In this document: in pieces, positions 7,146-14,749 of the stretch | Numbering within the stretch: the first letter of the stretch is position 1 | How the letters are laid out: every line of letters starts with the position of its first letter | NCBI GenBank assembly: GCA_011375275.1 | Contig: DRLW01000737.1 | Location: forward strand, 1 to 22,186 | DNA: 22,186 nt | DNA from: Bacteroidota bacterium | GTDB taxonomy: Bacteria > Zhuqueibacterota > Zhuqueibacteria > Zhuqueibacterales > Geothermadaptataceae | Reading direction: 5' to 3' | Translations under genes and position numbers: made by a program | The notes under the pieces: generated by a model | Told to the model about the DNA's origin: nothing | Database searches by the model: none | What the model saw: the letters and a program-made list of their open reading frames with translations, nothing else

Positions 7146-8855
7146 TCACGCCTTCATGCGCGCGCCTTTCTCCTCATGGTCGAGAATCCAGCCGACGACT
7201 TTGCCGACATTGATCTCGCCCTCGTCAAGCCAGTAGGTGCGCTCGCGGTCAAACTGCGAACTGGTATCATTTTCCGGGATGGCGTTCAGCTCTTCGAAAA
7301 TTTCCAGCATGCGCTTTTTCCATATCTGCATATTTTCCTTGCGCAGATCGACCCAGCCGTCATAGGCCCAGCGCTCGACAGCTTCTTCGGTGATCTCCAT
7401 CTCATCCGTGCCGCGGAACGGAGGGATCTTGATCACCGGACCGCGCAGAATGCGCTTGCCATCAGGCATCAGAATCGGCAGGCCGATGGAGATGATCTCG
7501 GAACGCAGTTTTTTGTTGCCGGTGATGGTCTTCTCCAGAACCCGGACGAGCTCTTCCGGCTCGGCGTCGCGCACGGCTTCCATGGTTTTAAAACCGAGCT
7601 TGAGCAGATGGGCTTCATAGAGCAGTTTCGACAGCCGCGGGGGGCCGAGCAGCTCGAAGGCAACACTGTCACACTGGTGCTTTTCCACCAGGTCCTGCAT
7701 GATTTTCAGCGCGCGCTGGCGCAGCAGACCGGCGCGATAGGTCGGGCCCATGGTGGCATTGTCCAGGGCGTTGATGATGTCGTGCCCGGTGTTGCCGCCC
7801 TTGATTTCATAGACCACATTGCGGGCGATTTCCTCGGGGGTGATCACCTCCATCTGCCCTGTCGAAGAGATGGCGGCAAACTCAGCCTGGGAAAAAATAC
7901 CGTTTTCACCGGTATCGATGTACACGGATTTGAACACTTCACCCTCGAGTTTCTGCGCAACATCCTCGGCGTGCAGCGGCAGTTTGCCCTCCAGCGCAAC
8001 GGCATTCTCCGGCGGGCAATCATAGAGCTCGATCGGCTTGCCGCCCTTGCGTACCGGCCCGTAGGCGATTTTCTTCCACGCTATCGCGGCGGTCGGCTTG
8101 ATTTCCTTGGTGATCGGTGCATCCGGTGTGCGCGCCATGAGAAAGAGCAGCATGGTGTGCGCCCCGGCGATGGATGATTTGCTCAGCAGCACACGGGAGG
8201 GTTTTTCTTCGGAATGGGTGTAGGGGATATTCAGTCCCATGCCGCCGGTGCCGCTGGTGCCGATTTTGAAATAGAACTCCGTGCGCACGCGCCGCATCGC
8301 TTCGTAGAGAATCTGCACATGCCGGATCAACTGCGGAACGTACAGCGTGCAGAGCATTTTCTCCACATCACCGAGGAAATTGCCCGGCATTTTGCCGGTT
8401 TCCCGGATGCTGGCGAGGTCGCTTTTGAGATGAAAATAACTGCTGAAAATATCCTGATACGCAACTGCCGTGGCAGAGTTGATGCAATCCACCACAAGAT
8501 GCGGCCGAAAGCGTCTGATGAGCTGGTAGAGATGGCTGCGGCCGAGAACCTCCTCGGACAATTCACCCAGAATATCATCGATCAGACGCTGGCGTGCGTC
8601 TGCGCTCTCCATCAGTTCGCGGCGGGACATTCCCTGCAGGCTTTCGGGCAGAAAGATATCTCCCCACGCCGGAGTGATGATGGTATCGGGTTGCAGCTCG
8701 TCGCGTAAAACCCCGCAGGCTTCAACCGACTCTGCCTCGCTCAGGGAGGCGACGATGAGTTCGTCCGGGTTCTCCTTGAGCACCTTGCGGCAGATAGCCA
8801 TGCCGACCAGGCCTGCACCGCCGAGAACCAGTACACGCTTATTCATAATTTCCAT
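7146..8855 (-). CDS. NAD(P)-binding Rossmann-fold protein of unknown function (SDR/epimerase-like)
   Basis: The product (569 residues) starts with a beta strand and glycine-rich loop, RVLVLGGAGLVGMAICRKVL (7-26), the nucleotide-binding signature of extended short-chain dehydrogenases or epimerases. Further N-terminal segments (LVVDCINSATAVAYQDI, YFKIGTSGTGGMGLNIPYTHS) look like the SDR catalytic region, though I see no clear YxxxK. The C-terminal half, from about residue 300, has no domain I recognise and ends in an acidic helical region. The ATG starts 1 nt after the rluB stop, with AGGA 7 nt upstream, so it is the last gene of the trpS-scpA-scpB-rluB operon. It is probably a cytoplasmic oxidoreductase or epimerase; the substrate is unknown. 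Confidence 0.85.
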   Translation of the reverse strand: MEIMNKRVLVLGGAGLVGMAICRKVLKENPDELIVASLSEAESVEACGVLRDELQPDTIITPAWGDIFLPESLQGMSRRELMESADARQRLIDDILGELSEEVLGRSHLYQLIRRFRPHLVVDCINSATAVAYQDIFSSYFHLKSDLASIRETGKMPGNFLGDVEKMLCTLYVPQLIRHVQILYEAMRRVRTEFYFKIGTSGTGGMGLNIPYTHSEEKPSRVLLSKSSIAGAHTMLLFLMARTPDAPITKEIKPTAAIAWKKIAYGPVRKGGKPIELYDCPPENAVALEGKLPLHAEDVAQKLEGEVFKSVYIDTGENGIFSQAEFAAISSTGQMEVITPEEIARNVVYEIKGGNTGHDIINALDNATMGPTYRAGLLRQRALKIMQDLVEKHQCDSVAFELLGPPRLSKLLYEAHLLKLGFKTMEAVRDAEPEELVRVLEKTITGNKKLRSEIISIGLPILMPDGKRILRGPVIKIPPFRGTDEMEITEEAVERWAYDGWVDLRKENMQIWKKRMLEIFEELNAIPENDTSSQFDRERTYWLDEGEINVGKVVGWILDHEEKGARMKA

Positions 8856-8856
8856 G

Positions 8857-9585
8857 TCACAATCCTGTCGTTGCTTTGAGTTGCTGCAGTTCTTTATCGC
8901 TCAAATAACGCCACTGCCCCGGTTTTAATGTCCCCAGCTTGAGCGGCCCTATCTGCACGCGAACCAGCTTCGTAACGCGCAGGCCGAAACGGGCGAACAT
9001 CTTGCGCACCTGGCGGTTTTTACCTTCGCGGATGATAATCACGGCATATCGACGCCTCGGGTCGTTACCAAAATCCAGCTTACCATGCACCAGCACCCCC
9101 TTGTCGATGGTCACGCCATCGCGAAACTTCTGCTCCAGACCTTTTTCTGCCGGTTTGTTCAGGGTGACGAGATAGGTTTTTTCTACTTTGTAGCGCGGGT
9201 GGAGCAAGCGGTTGGCGAATTCGCCGTCATTGGTCAACAGCAGCAGACCTTCGGAATCGCGATCGAGGCGCCCGACAGGAAAGACACGGGCAGCCGTATG
9301 CACGAGATGGAATACGGTGTCGCGGTTCTTTTCATCCTTCGCCGTGGTGATGTATCCCCTGGGCTTGTTGAGCATGATATAGGTGGGTATGGTATCGACA
9401 AAGACGGGGTTGCCGTCAAAGACGACGGAATCCTTCCCTGCGACGACCTGGTGCCCGGGCGAGGTAATGCGCTCGCCGTTGACACGCACCTGGCCGGAGA
9501 AAATATACTTTTCGACCGAGCGCCGGGAGCCCAGCCCGGCCTGGGCCAGGTATTTATTCAGACGGATTTTCAGTTCTGTCGCCAT
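8857..9585 (-). CDS. rluB: Pseudouridine synthase, RluB/RsuA family
   Basis: An N-terminal S4 RNA-binding domain at about 8-65 (RLNKYLAQAGLGSRRSVEKYI) is followed by the catalytic domain with FPVGRLDRDSEGLLLLTNDG; the Asp in GRLD is the catalytic residue of the family. EGKNRQVRKMF near the C-terminus is also diagnostic. The enzyme isomerises uridine in rRNA, in the RluB case position 2605 of 23S rRNA (E. coli numbering); RluE/RluF/RsuA cannot be excluded, but linkage to scpAB favours RluB. The ATG at 9585 has AAGG 6 nt upstream; a GTG directly before it is an alternative start. It overlaps the 3' end of scpB by 32 nt and is followed after 1 nt by the Rossmann-fold gene. Confidence 0.95.
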   Translation of the reverse strand: MATELKIRLNKYLAQAGLGSRRSVEKYIFSGQVRVNGERITSPGHQVVAGKDSVVFDGNPVFVDTIPTYIMLNKPRGYITTAKDEKNRDTVFHLVHTAARVFPVGRLDRDSEGLLLLTNDGEFANRLLHPRYKVEKTYLVTLNKPAEKGLEQKFRDGVTIDKGVLVHGKLDFGNDPRRRYAVIIIREGKNRQVRKMFARFGLRVTKLVRVQIGPLKLGTLKPGQWRYLSDKELQQLKATTGL

Positions 9586-10240
9586 CACCCGCCTTTTCCG
9601 GTTGTTGTGCTTGTGTTTCGTCCTGCCCGGAAGCCTCGGCTGCCTGTTCCTCGTCTTCCGGTGTTTCAGCGAGCACTTCTATGATCTCGTCTTTGAATTT
9701 GCCTTCTTTGAACAGCTCTTCGATCTCGCGCGGTTTCGGCAGTTCCTGCAGGTCGTTGATGCCGAAATACTCCAGGAACTCGCGTGTCGTCGAATAGAGC
9801 AGCGGACGGCCGAGCCCCTCTGCCCTGCCGCTGATGCTGATCAGCCGTTTTTCGAGCAGGTTTTTGATCACGCCGTCTGAATTGACACCGCGGATTGCAG
9901 CCACTTCCGCCTTGCTGATCGGCTGTTTGAAAGCGATGATCGCCAGCGCCTCCAGCGCCGCCTGCGACAGTTTGTTCTTGGTGCGGCCGTGATACATCTG
10001 CTTGATCCAGCTCGCGTACTCCGGCCGGGTGATCATCTGATAGCCGCCGGCAACCATGGTGATGGAAAAGGCACGGCCGCTGCCCTGATACTCCTCATTC
10101 AGCTCATCGATGATGCTGTCCAGGCTGGTACCGTTCAGCTCCTCAGCGAACTGCTTTTTCAGCATCGCCAGGGTGACAGGTTGGTCGGCTGCGAAGATCA
10201 ACGCCTCCACAACCGATTTGATTTCGGAATGTTCCATCAT
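9554..10240 (-). CDS. scpB: Segregation and condensation protein ScpB
   Basis: The product (228 residues) begins with a winged-helix region (SEIKSVVEALIFAADQPVTL) and has a second one (SQAALEALAIIAFKQPISKAEVAAIRGVNSDGVI), the ScpB family core. GRAEGLGRPLLYSTT is also characteristic. ScpB dimers bind ScpA and the SMC ATPase to form the bacterial condensin that organises and segregates chromosomes. The C-terminal 45 or so residues are acidic, Gln-rich and probably disordered. The ATG overlaps the scpA stop by 4 nt; a second ATG directly follows and has better spacing to AAGGA. The smc gene is not in the window. Confidence 0.96.
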   Translation of the reverse strand: MMEHSEIKSVVEALIFAADQPVTLAMLKKQFAEELNGTSLDSIIDELNEEYQGSGRAFSITMVAGGYQMITRPEYASWIKQMYHGRTKNKLSQAALEALAIIAFKQPISKAEVAAIRGVNSDGVIKNLLEKRLISISGRAEGLGRPLLYSTTREFLEYFGINDLQELPKPREIEELFKEGKFKDEIIEVLAETPEDEEQAAEASGQDETQAQQPEKAGDGDRTENPSE

Positions 10241-10959
10241 TTCCTTTTTATCCAGATTTCACCAAAAACCGAAGACTGGTTGATCACAACCATACCGCGC
10301 CGGATCAACTCCAGCAGGGCAATAAAAGTCACGATCATCACCAGCCGGTTCTGCAGTTTCTCCATGGTTTCATAGAAGAGAATCTGATCGTTGTTCTCGT
10401 GCAGCTCTTTCAGCAGATAGTCCATCTGCTCCTCAGAGGTGACGGATATGGTTTCCACGCGGTGCTCGGTTACGGTGGGTGCTTTTTTCAGCACATCTTT
10501 GAACACACGCATCAGGTCGAAAAGAGAATAGTTCTGATCCGGCTCCCAGTGGACCGGCTCATCATCATCGCCGAGGTCATAATCGAAAAAGCGCCGCGGC
10601 CAGACAAGGCGGCGCGCCTGCTCCAGGTCGGCCATCTGAATCGAGACTTCCTTGAAGCGCTGATACTCCAAAAGACGGCGTACCAGCTCATCGCGCGGAT
10701 CTTCCTCTTCTTCCTCATCCTCCACCGGCGATTTCGGCAGCAGCATTTTCGCCTTGATACGAATCAGCGTCGCGGCCATGAGGATATAGTCGCTGGCTCC
10801 CTCGAGGTCGAGCATTTTGATCAGATCGAGATATTCGAGATACTGCTGCGTCACTTCAGCGATGGGAATATCGAACAGGTCGATCTCATTCTTCCGGATC
10901 AGGAAGAGCAGCAGATCGAGCGGCCCGTCAAAAGTGTCGAGCTGAATGTGATAACTCAT
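10237..10959 (-). CDS. scpA: Segregation and condensation protein ScpA
   Basis: The product (240 residues) starts with the ScpA signature FDGPLDLLLFLIRKNEIDLFDIPI (shown here as its first part, FDGPLDLLLFLIRKNEIDL) and contains YLEYLDLIKMLDLEGASDYI and LIRIKAKMLLP. ScpA is the kleisin that bridges the SMC heads in condensin. An acidic linker DEEEEEDPRDE at about residue 80 precedes the C-terminal winged helix (FIALLELIRRGMVVINQ). The ATG overlaps the trpS stop by 4 nt (ATGA) with GGTGA just upstream; scpB overlaps its end in the same way. The trpS-scpA-scpB-rluB order indicates one transcript. Confidence 0.97.
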   Translation of the reverse strand: MSYHIQLDTFDGPLDLLLFLIRKNEIDLFDIPIAEVTQQYLEYLDLIKMLDLEGASDYILMAATLIRIKAKMLLPKSPVEDEEEEEDPRDELVRRLLEYQRFKEVSIQMADLEQARRLVWPRRFFDYDLGDDDEPVHWEPDQNYSLFDLMRVFKDVLKKAPTVTEHRVETISVTSEEQMDYLLKELHENNDQILFYETMEKLQNRLVMIVTFIALLELIRRGMVVINQSSVFGEIWIKRK

Positions 10960-11966
10960 GTTTTCACCGGTATAACTGGTTCCAGCTCACCGAGCTGCAT
11001 GGCGTGGCGCACTTCGGCCATGGTGGCAGCGGCCTCGGCGCGGGCGCGTTCTTCTCCGGCATGCAGAATATCCCGGACTTCATCGGGATGGGCTTCATAG
11101 TAGGCCCGCTTCTCACGCATCGGTGCAAAATAGTCCGCTATCTTTGCCGTGCAGTTTGCTTTGCAATCAACGCAGCCGAGGGCTCCGCTCTCGCAACCGG
11201 CGCGGATTTCGTCGATTTCGCCGGGATTGAATTTCTTGTGATAGGTAAACACCGTACACACATCCGGATGACCCGGGTCATTGCGGCGGATTTTCTGCGG
11301 GTCAGTCACAGCCCGGCGGACTTTTTTCTGGATGTCCTCAGGAGGGTCCGACAACAGGATCGTATTGCCGAGAGATTTGCTCATCTTGGCCTTGCCATCC
11401 AGCCCGGGCAGCCGGGCAAAAGTGGTCAGCTTGGTTTCCGGAATCGGAAAGACCTCGCCGAAGCTGCTGTTGAATTTACGCGCGATCTCACGTGTGATCT
11501 CAACATGCGGGGCCTGATCCTCGCCTACAGGGACGACCTGCCCCTTGTAGAGCAAGATATCTGCCGCCTGCAGCACCGGATATCCCAGATGGCCGAAGAT
11601 GATCGTGTCCATATTCAGATCGCGTACCTGCTCCTTGAGGGTCGGGTTGCGCTCCAGCCGCTCTTTGGTGATCAGCATGCAGAAAATCAGAAAAAGCTCT
11701 GTGTGTTCCTTGATTTGTGACTGGCGGAAAACCGGACTTTTTTCCGGATCGATACCGGCGGAGAGCCAGTCGATGACCATATCCAGGGAATTGGCCAGCA
11801 AATCGCCGGTGTCCAGGCTGGTGGTCAGGGCATGGTAATCAGCGATGAGATGAAAATTCTCAAACTCCCCCTGCAGAGCGATCCAGTTTTCCAGCGCTCC
11901 GACATAGTGGCCGATGTGCAACTTGCCTGTCGGCCGCATTCCGCTCAAAATTCTCTTTTTACTCAT
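10956..11966 (-). CDS. trpS: Tryptophanyl-tRNA synthetase with iron-sulfur-type cysteines
   Basis: The product (336 residues) is a class I synthetase that charges tRNA-Trp. The HIGH motif is at 17-20 (TGKLHIGHYVGAL) and KMSKS at 194-198. The sequence GEDQAPHVEITREIA near 148-162 is also typical of TrpRS. Cys237, Cys258, Cys265 and Cys268 form a C-x20-C-x6-C-x2-C series, with Cys272 nearby. This resembles the [4Fe-4S] cluster motif known in Thermotoga maritima TrpRS (C-x22-C-x6-C-x2-C). The ATG at 11966 has GGGAG only 3 nt upstream, an unusually short spacer. The gene heads the trpS-scpA-scpB-rluB operon. I saw no T-box in its leader. Confidence 0.97.
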   Translation of the reverse strand: MSKKRILSGMRPTGKLHIGHYVGALENWIALQGEFENFHLIADYHALTTSLDTGDLLANSLDMVIDWLSAGIDPEKSPVFRQSQIKEHTELFLIFCMLITKERLERNPTLKEQVRDLNMDTIIFGHLGYPVLQAADILLYKGQVVPVGEDQAPHVEITREIARKFNSSFGEVFPIPETKLTTFARLPGLDGKAKMSKSLGNTILLSDPPEDIQKKVRRAVTDPQKIRRNDPGHPDVCTVFTYHKKFNPGEIDEIRAGCESGALGCVDCKANCTAKIADYFAPMREKRAYYEAHPDEVRDILHAGEERARAEAAATMAEVRHAMQLGELEPVIPVKT

Positions 11967-12255
11967 ATTCTCCCAGATGTGGTCAGGATCAGGTTAGGTC
12001 ACAATACACAGCAACCGGCTGCGGGGAAACATCCCTGTTGCTGCATCGAGCCGCGCTTGCCGGATGAAAACCGGAAACTCTTTTGCTTCAGAAGTCCGTC
12101 TTTTCGAACCAGGAATGCAGCCAGCCAATATGCACTATATTTCGATGAAAATCAAGATACACATATCGCAAATGAAACGCACACGTCTGTAGATGCGCGC
12201 GTTTCCAGCAGCCGGAACAAACACATCTGGTTTTCATCCCACTCCGTATCTTCAT
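11967..12255 (-). other. Gene-free leader region upstream of trpS
   Basis: This 289-nt gap lies between the HNH gene and trpS. It holds a weak promoter candidate and short inverted repeats (CCGG-N7-CCGG, CTTCTGAAG), but no T-box sequence, no tRNA and no convincing small gene. Confidence 0.5.
12127..12155 (-). promoter_or_regulatory. Possible sigma70-like promoter upstream of trpS
   Basis: TTGATT (12155-12150) and CATATT (12132-12127), each matching 4 of 6 consensus bases, are separated by exactly 17 bp on the minus strand in an AT-rich patch. It is plausible for the trpS operon but weak. Confidence 0.35.
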
Positions 12256-12774
12256 TTATGTCAGATAGAGATACGGCTTCCAGCGTTCATCCATGGTTTT
12301 GATGTCCTGGTAGATAAAAAACAGATAGCTCGGTTTGCGCGGTGTGCTCAGCAGTTTCATTCCCGCCTGTTCCGGCGAACGGTCCCCCTTCCGGTTGTTG
12401 CACTGCACGCAGGCACAAACCAGATTTTCCCAGGTATCCCTGCCGCCGCGCTTGCGCGGGATGATGTGATCCACGGTCAACTGGCCGCCCGGCGTGCCGC
12501 AATACTGGCAGGTAAAGCTGTCCCTTTTGAGGATATTGCGTCGTGACAGGACAACGCCCTTGCGCGGGATTCGCACATAGTGGCTCAGGCGTACGATACT
12601 CGGGAACGGCAGCGACATCGAGATCGAACGAATGCGCAGGTGGTCGTACTTTTCGATGATCTCCGCCTTGCCGAGAAAGAGCAGTATCACTGCTTTCCGC
12701 GCCGTGATCACACTCAGAGGTTCATAGTTCTGATTGAGAATAAGCACCTGACGTTTGAGTACCGTTGCAGACAT
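12256..12774 (-). CDS. HNH endonuclease family protein
   Basis: The product (172 residues) ends in an HNH/zinc-finger nuclease module: CQYC (89-92), VDHIIPRKRGG (101-111), ENLVCACVQCNNRKGDR (116-132). The two Cys pairs (89/92 and 122/125) would bind structural zinc, and DH (102-103) plus the Asn residues form the beta-beta-alpha metal site. The N-terminal part (VLILNQNYEPLSVITARKAVILL) is characteristic of a widespread single-domain chromosomal HNH family whose role is not established, unlike homing or restriction enzymes. I chose the ATG at 12774 with GGAA 9 nt upstream; a GTG two codons earlier is possible. Repeat DNA lies upstream and the trpS leader downstream, so it may be transcribed alone. 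Confidence 0.93.
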   Translation of the reverse strand: MSATVLKRQVLILNQNYEPLSVITARKAVILLFLGKAEIIEKYDHLRIRSISMSLPFPSIVRLSHYVRIPRKGVVLSRRNILKRDSFTCQYCGTPGGQLTVDHIIPRKRGGRDTWENLVCACVQCNNRKGDRSPEQAGMKLLSTPRKPSYLFFIYQDIKTMDERWKPYLYLT

Positions 12775-12982
12775 GGTCACGCATTCCGTTAAAAATTGAC
12801 AACTGATTACCCGAAAAAACAGAAAACTTTTTCCGCCATCCGCTCATCTCCTGCGCAAGATACGCAGGGATGAATGAACCGGGACAAGCATCACCATACG
12901 ATTTCGCGGCATCCGCGGCCAAAAGCATTTCCACCTTCCGGCAGAGTCGCGGTGAGGCCCGCATGTGTATGGAAACTGTTTT

Positions 12983-13232
12983 CCTCTGTATCCCGGGTAT
13001 CCAGTTAACTCAGCTAACGGGGCTGGCAGGGTGCCGGCATGTGTCATTCCGGCCAGGCGCAGCGCAGTGCCGGAATCTCATCTTTTCTAGCACGTGCCTG
13101 AGTCTGGGAGATTCCGGTCTTCCCCTGCGGGGAAACCGGAATGACGGTTCTGAGGTTGCACGTGCCGTGCTCTAGCGAGCTGGCTAAAAAATGCAACCAT
13201 GCTGAGTTAAATGGATAGCCAGACCTCTGTAT
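12983..13232. mobile_element. MITE-like non-autonomous element
   Basis: A 9-bp direct repeat, CCTCTGTAT, lies at 12983-12991 and 13224-13232. Immediately inside it the two ends are imperfect inverted repeats: over 23 positions about 19 match, with the core TATCCA(G/T)TTAACTCAGC at 12998-13014 and, inverted, at 13201-13217. The interior (209 nt between the cores and their flanks) has no open frame for a transposase. This is the structure of a small non-autonomous transposable element with target-site duplication. The family is not recognised. Confidence 0.6.
13043..13145. repeat. Double-hairpin palindromic repeat (CCGGAAT type)
   Basis: GTCATTCCGG (13043-13052) is the exact inverted copy of CCGGAATGAC (13136-13145), and CCGGAATCTC (13070-13079) is the exact inverted copy of GAGATTCCGG (13108-13117). 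Each half can also fold alone through its own CCGG ends. Repeats of this look are dispersed in many genomes as REP-like or ISR elements. It sits inside the MITE-like element. Confidence 0.7.
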
Positions 13233-13295
13233 TCTTAAATCTGTTCAGTCAATTGTCGATACGTGCCGTTGTCGGTCCGCCTCCCCCTGCGCTGC

Positions 13296-13697
13296 TCAGA
13301 GGTTCTCCCTGAGCAACGAGATGAACTCCTGCGGCGGCCGCAGGGGCCGTCCATCTTTATTGATAAAAATATGTTCCGTAAAGCCTTCGGCGAGCAGGGT
13401 ACCGTCCTCGCCCTTGAGGATGTAGTCGATATGTATCCGTGCGCGGGGCAGCTCGCGGATCTGGCTGATGATACTCACGATCTGGTCATAGCGTGCCGGT
13501 GTTTTATAGCGGCTGCGCACCTCGATCACCGGCAGCAGCCAGCCTTTTTCTTCCAGTGTGGCATAGGGCAAGCCAAGCTCGCGCAGCAGCTCGGTACGGC
13601 CGATTTCAAACCACTCGAGATAGCGCGCATGGTACACCAGCCCCATCTGGTCTGTATCAGCGTAACGCACCCGTACCGTTGTGTGGTTCTCGATCAT
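13296..13697 (-). CDS. Acyl-CoA thioesterase, YbgC/4HBT hotdog family
   Basis: The product (133 residues) has the size of single hotdog-fold thioesterases. The N-terminal motif VRYADTDQMGLVYHARYLEWFE includes the catalytic-region Asp (Asp16 in TDQMG) and the conserved YHARYLEWFEIGR helix start typical of YbgC/YbaW enzymes. These hydrolyse acyl-CoA or 4-hydroxybenzoyl-CoA-like thioesters; the natural substrate here is unknown. The ATG overlaps the accA stop by 4 nt, tying it to fatty-acid metabolism. No Tol-Pal genes, the usual neighbours of proteobacterial ybgC, are present, so I give no gene symbol. Confidence 0.93.
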   Translation of the reverse strand: MIENHTTVRVRYADTDQMGLVYHARYLEWFEIGRTELLRELGLPYATLEEKGWLLPVIEVRSRYKTPARYDQIVSIISQIRELPRARIHIDYILKGEDGTLLAEGFTEHIFINKDGRPLRPPQEFISLLRENL

Positions 13698-14668
13698 GCG
13701 CTCTGCCTGCTGTAATTTTCATAGAAGCCCATGTTCTCATATTTTTTAATGCGTTCGGCAACCAGTGTCGCCGCATCTTTTTGCTGCAAAGGCGCCAGTT
13801 CCTTCAACACAGCTTCCTTCAGCATTTCAGCCGCAGCGTCGAAATCCCGGTGCGCTCCGCCGATGGGTTCGCGCACGATAACGTCGATCACGCCCTGCTT
13901 GAGCAGGTCATCAGCGGCGAGTTGCAGGGCTTCGGCAGCGATGGAGGCCTTACCGGCGTCCTTGTACAAAATCGTGGCACAGCCTTCAGGCGATATCACG
14001 GAATACCAGGTATTTTCCATCATCAAAACCCGGTCGCCGATACCGATTCCCAGCGCGCCTCCGGAGGCCCCCTCGCCGATGATAACGACGATGATCGGCA
14101 CAGGCAACTTGGTCATCTCGAACAGATTCCGTGCAATCGCTTCAGCCTGCCCGCGCTCTTCCGCACCGATACCCGGGTAAGCGCCCGGTGTATCCACCAG
14201 CGTCAGAATCGGGCGGTTGAATTTCGCCGCCAGCTTCATCACGCGCAGGGCCTTGCGATAGCCCTCAGGATGCGCCATACCGAAATTGCGGTACAGCTTC
14301 TGGCGCGTGTCCCGCCCTTTCTGGTGGCCAATGATCATCATTTTTTCACCACCCATCGTGCCCATGCCTGCCACGATAGCCGGATCGTCGCCAAAAGCAC
14401 GGTCGCCGTGCAGCTCGACCCAGTCATCGACGATGCGCTCGATGTAATCCAGGGTATAGGGCCGCTGCGGATGGCGGGCGAGCTGAACCCGCTGCCAGCG
14501 CGTCAGCTTCGCGTACACGTCTTCCTGCAGCTTGCGGGACTTTTCCTGCAGCCGGGCGATTTCGTCGTCGAGTTCGATGCCCTCGGTTGCAGCGTAGTCC
14601 TGCATTTCTTTTATCTTCTTCTCCAGTTCGAGAATGGGTTTTTCAAAATCGAGGATGAACGCTTGCAT
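13694..14668 (-). CDS. accA: Acetyl-CoA carboxylase carboxyltransferase subunit alpha
   Basis: The product (324 residues) has the normal AccA length (E. coli 319). It transfers the carboxyl group from biotin to acetyl-CoA, together with AccD, in the committed step of fatty-acid synthesis. The N-terminal coiled helix (FEKPILELEKKIKEM) and motifs ELHGDRAFGDDPAIV, GHQKGRDT, LVDTPGAYPGIGAEERGQ, IGEGASGGALGIGIGD and SVISPEGCATILYKD are all canonical. The ATG has GGGAAGG 6 nt upstream (in the reverse complement of 14674-14682). accD is not in the window, as is common when accA stands alone. The downstream thioesterase overlaps the stop. Confidence 0.97.
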   Translation of the reverse strand: MQAFILDFEKPILELEKKIKEMQDYAATEGIELDDEIARLQEKSRKLQEDVYAKLTRWQRVQLARHPQRPYTLDYIERIVDDWVELHGDRAFGDDPAIVAGMGTMGGEKMMIIGHQKGRDTRQKLYRNFGMAHPEGYRKALRVMKLAAKFNRPILTLVDTPGAYPGIGAEERGQAEAIARNLFEMTKLPVPIIVVIIGEGASGGALGIGIGDRVLMMENTWYSVISPEGCATILYKDAGKASIAAEALQLAADDLLKQGVIDVIVREPIGGAHRDFDAAAEMLKEAVLKELAPLQQKDAATLVAERIKKYENMGFYENYSRQSA

Positions 14669-14749
14669 GTGTTACCTTCCCAAAAAGGTGATGATATCGG
14701 CGTATGGCGCGGTGCCTGCGGTGTTGGCTCAGCCCGAGCCAGGCCGCAC

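Larger units (their letters stand above)
12775..13295. other. Gene-free region dominated by repeats
   Basis: About 520 nt between the thioesterase and HNH genes carry no convincing coding sequence. Most of the stretch is a MITE-like element with a nested double hairpin, listed separately. The remaining flanks (12775-12982 and 13233-13295) show no clear promoter or terminator. Confidence 0.6.

Noticed and set aside
7059..8177. A plus-strand frame of 372 codons antisense to the Rossmann-fold gene
   Set aside because: Composition is rich in His, Arg and Gln with no motif, and it starts in the cmk promoter region without a ribosome-binding site. The minus-strand gene is convincing.
11967..12255. 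T-box riboswitch or tRNA upstream of trpS
   Set aside because: A GGTTCGA string resembles a T-loop, but no acceptor or anticodon stem could be built, and the conserved T-box sequence with a terminator/antiterminator pair is absent.
11832..12302. A plus-strand gene in the trpS leader
   Set aside because: It starts inside trpS, has no Shine-Dalgarno or domain, and extends into the end of the HNH gene in antisense.
14669..14749. Terminator between the GT2 fusion and accA
   Set aside because: The 6-bp TGGCTC/GAGCCA hairpin is weak and has no T run, so it was not called.
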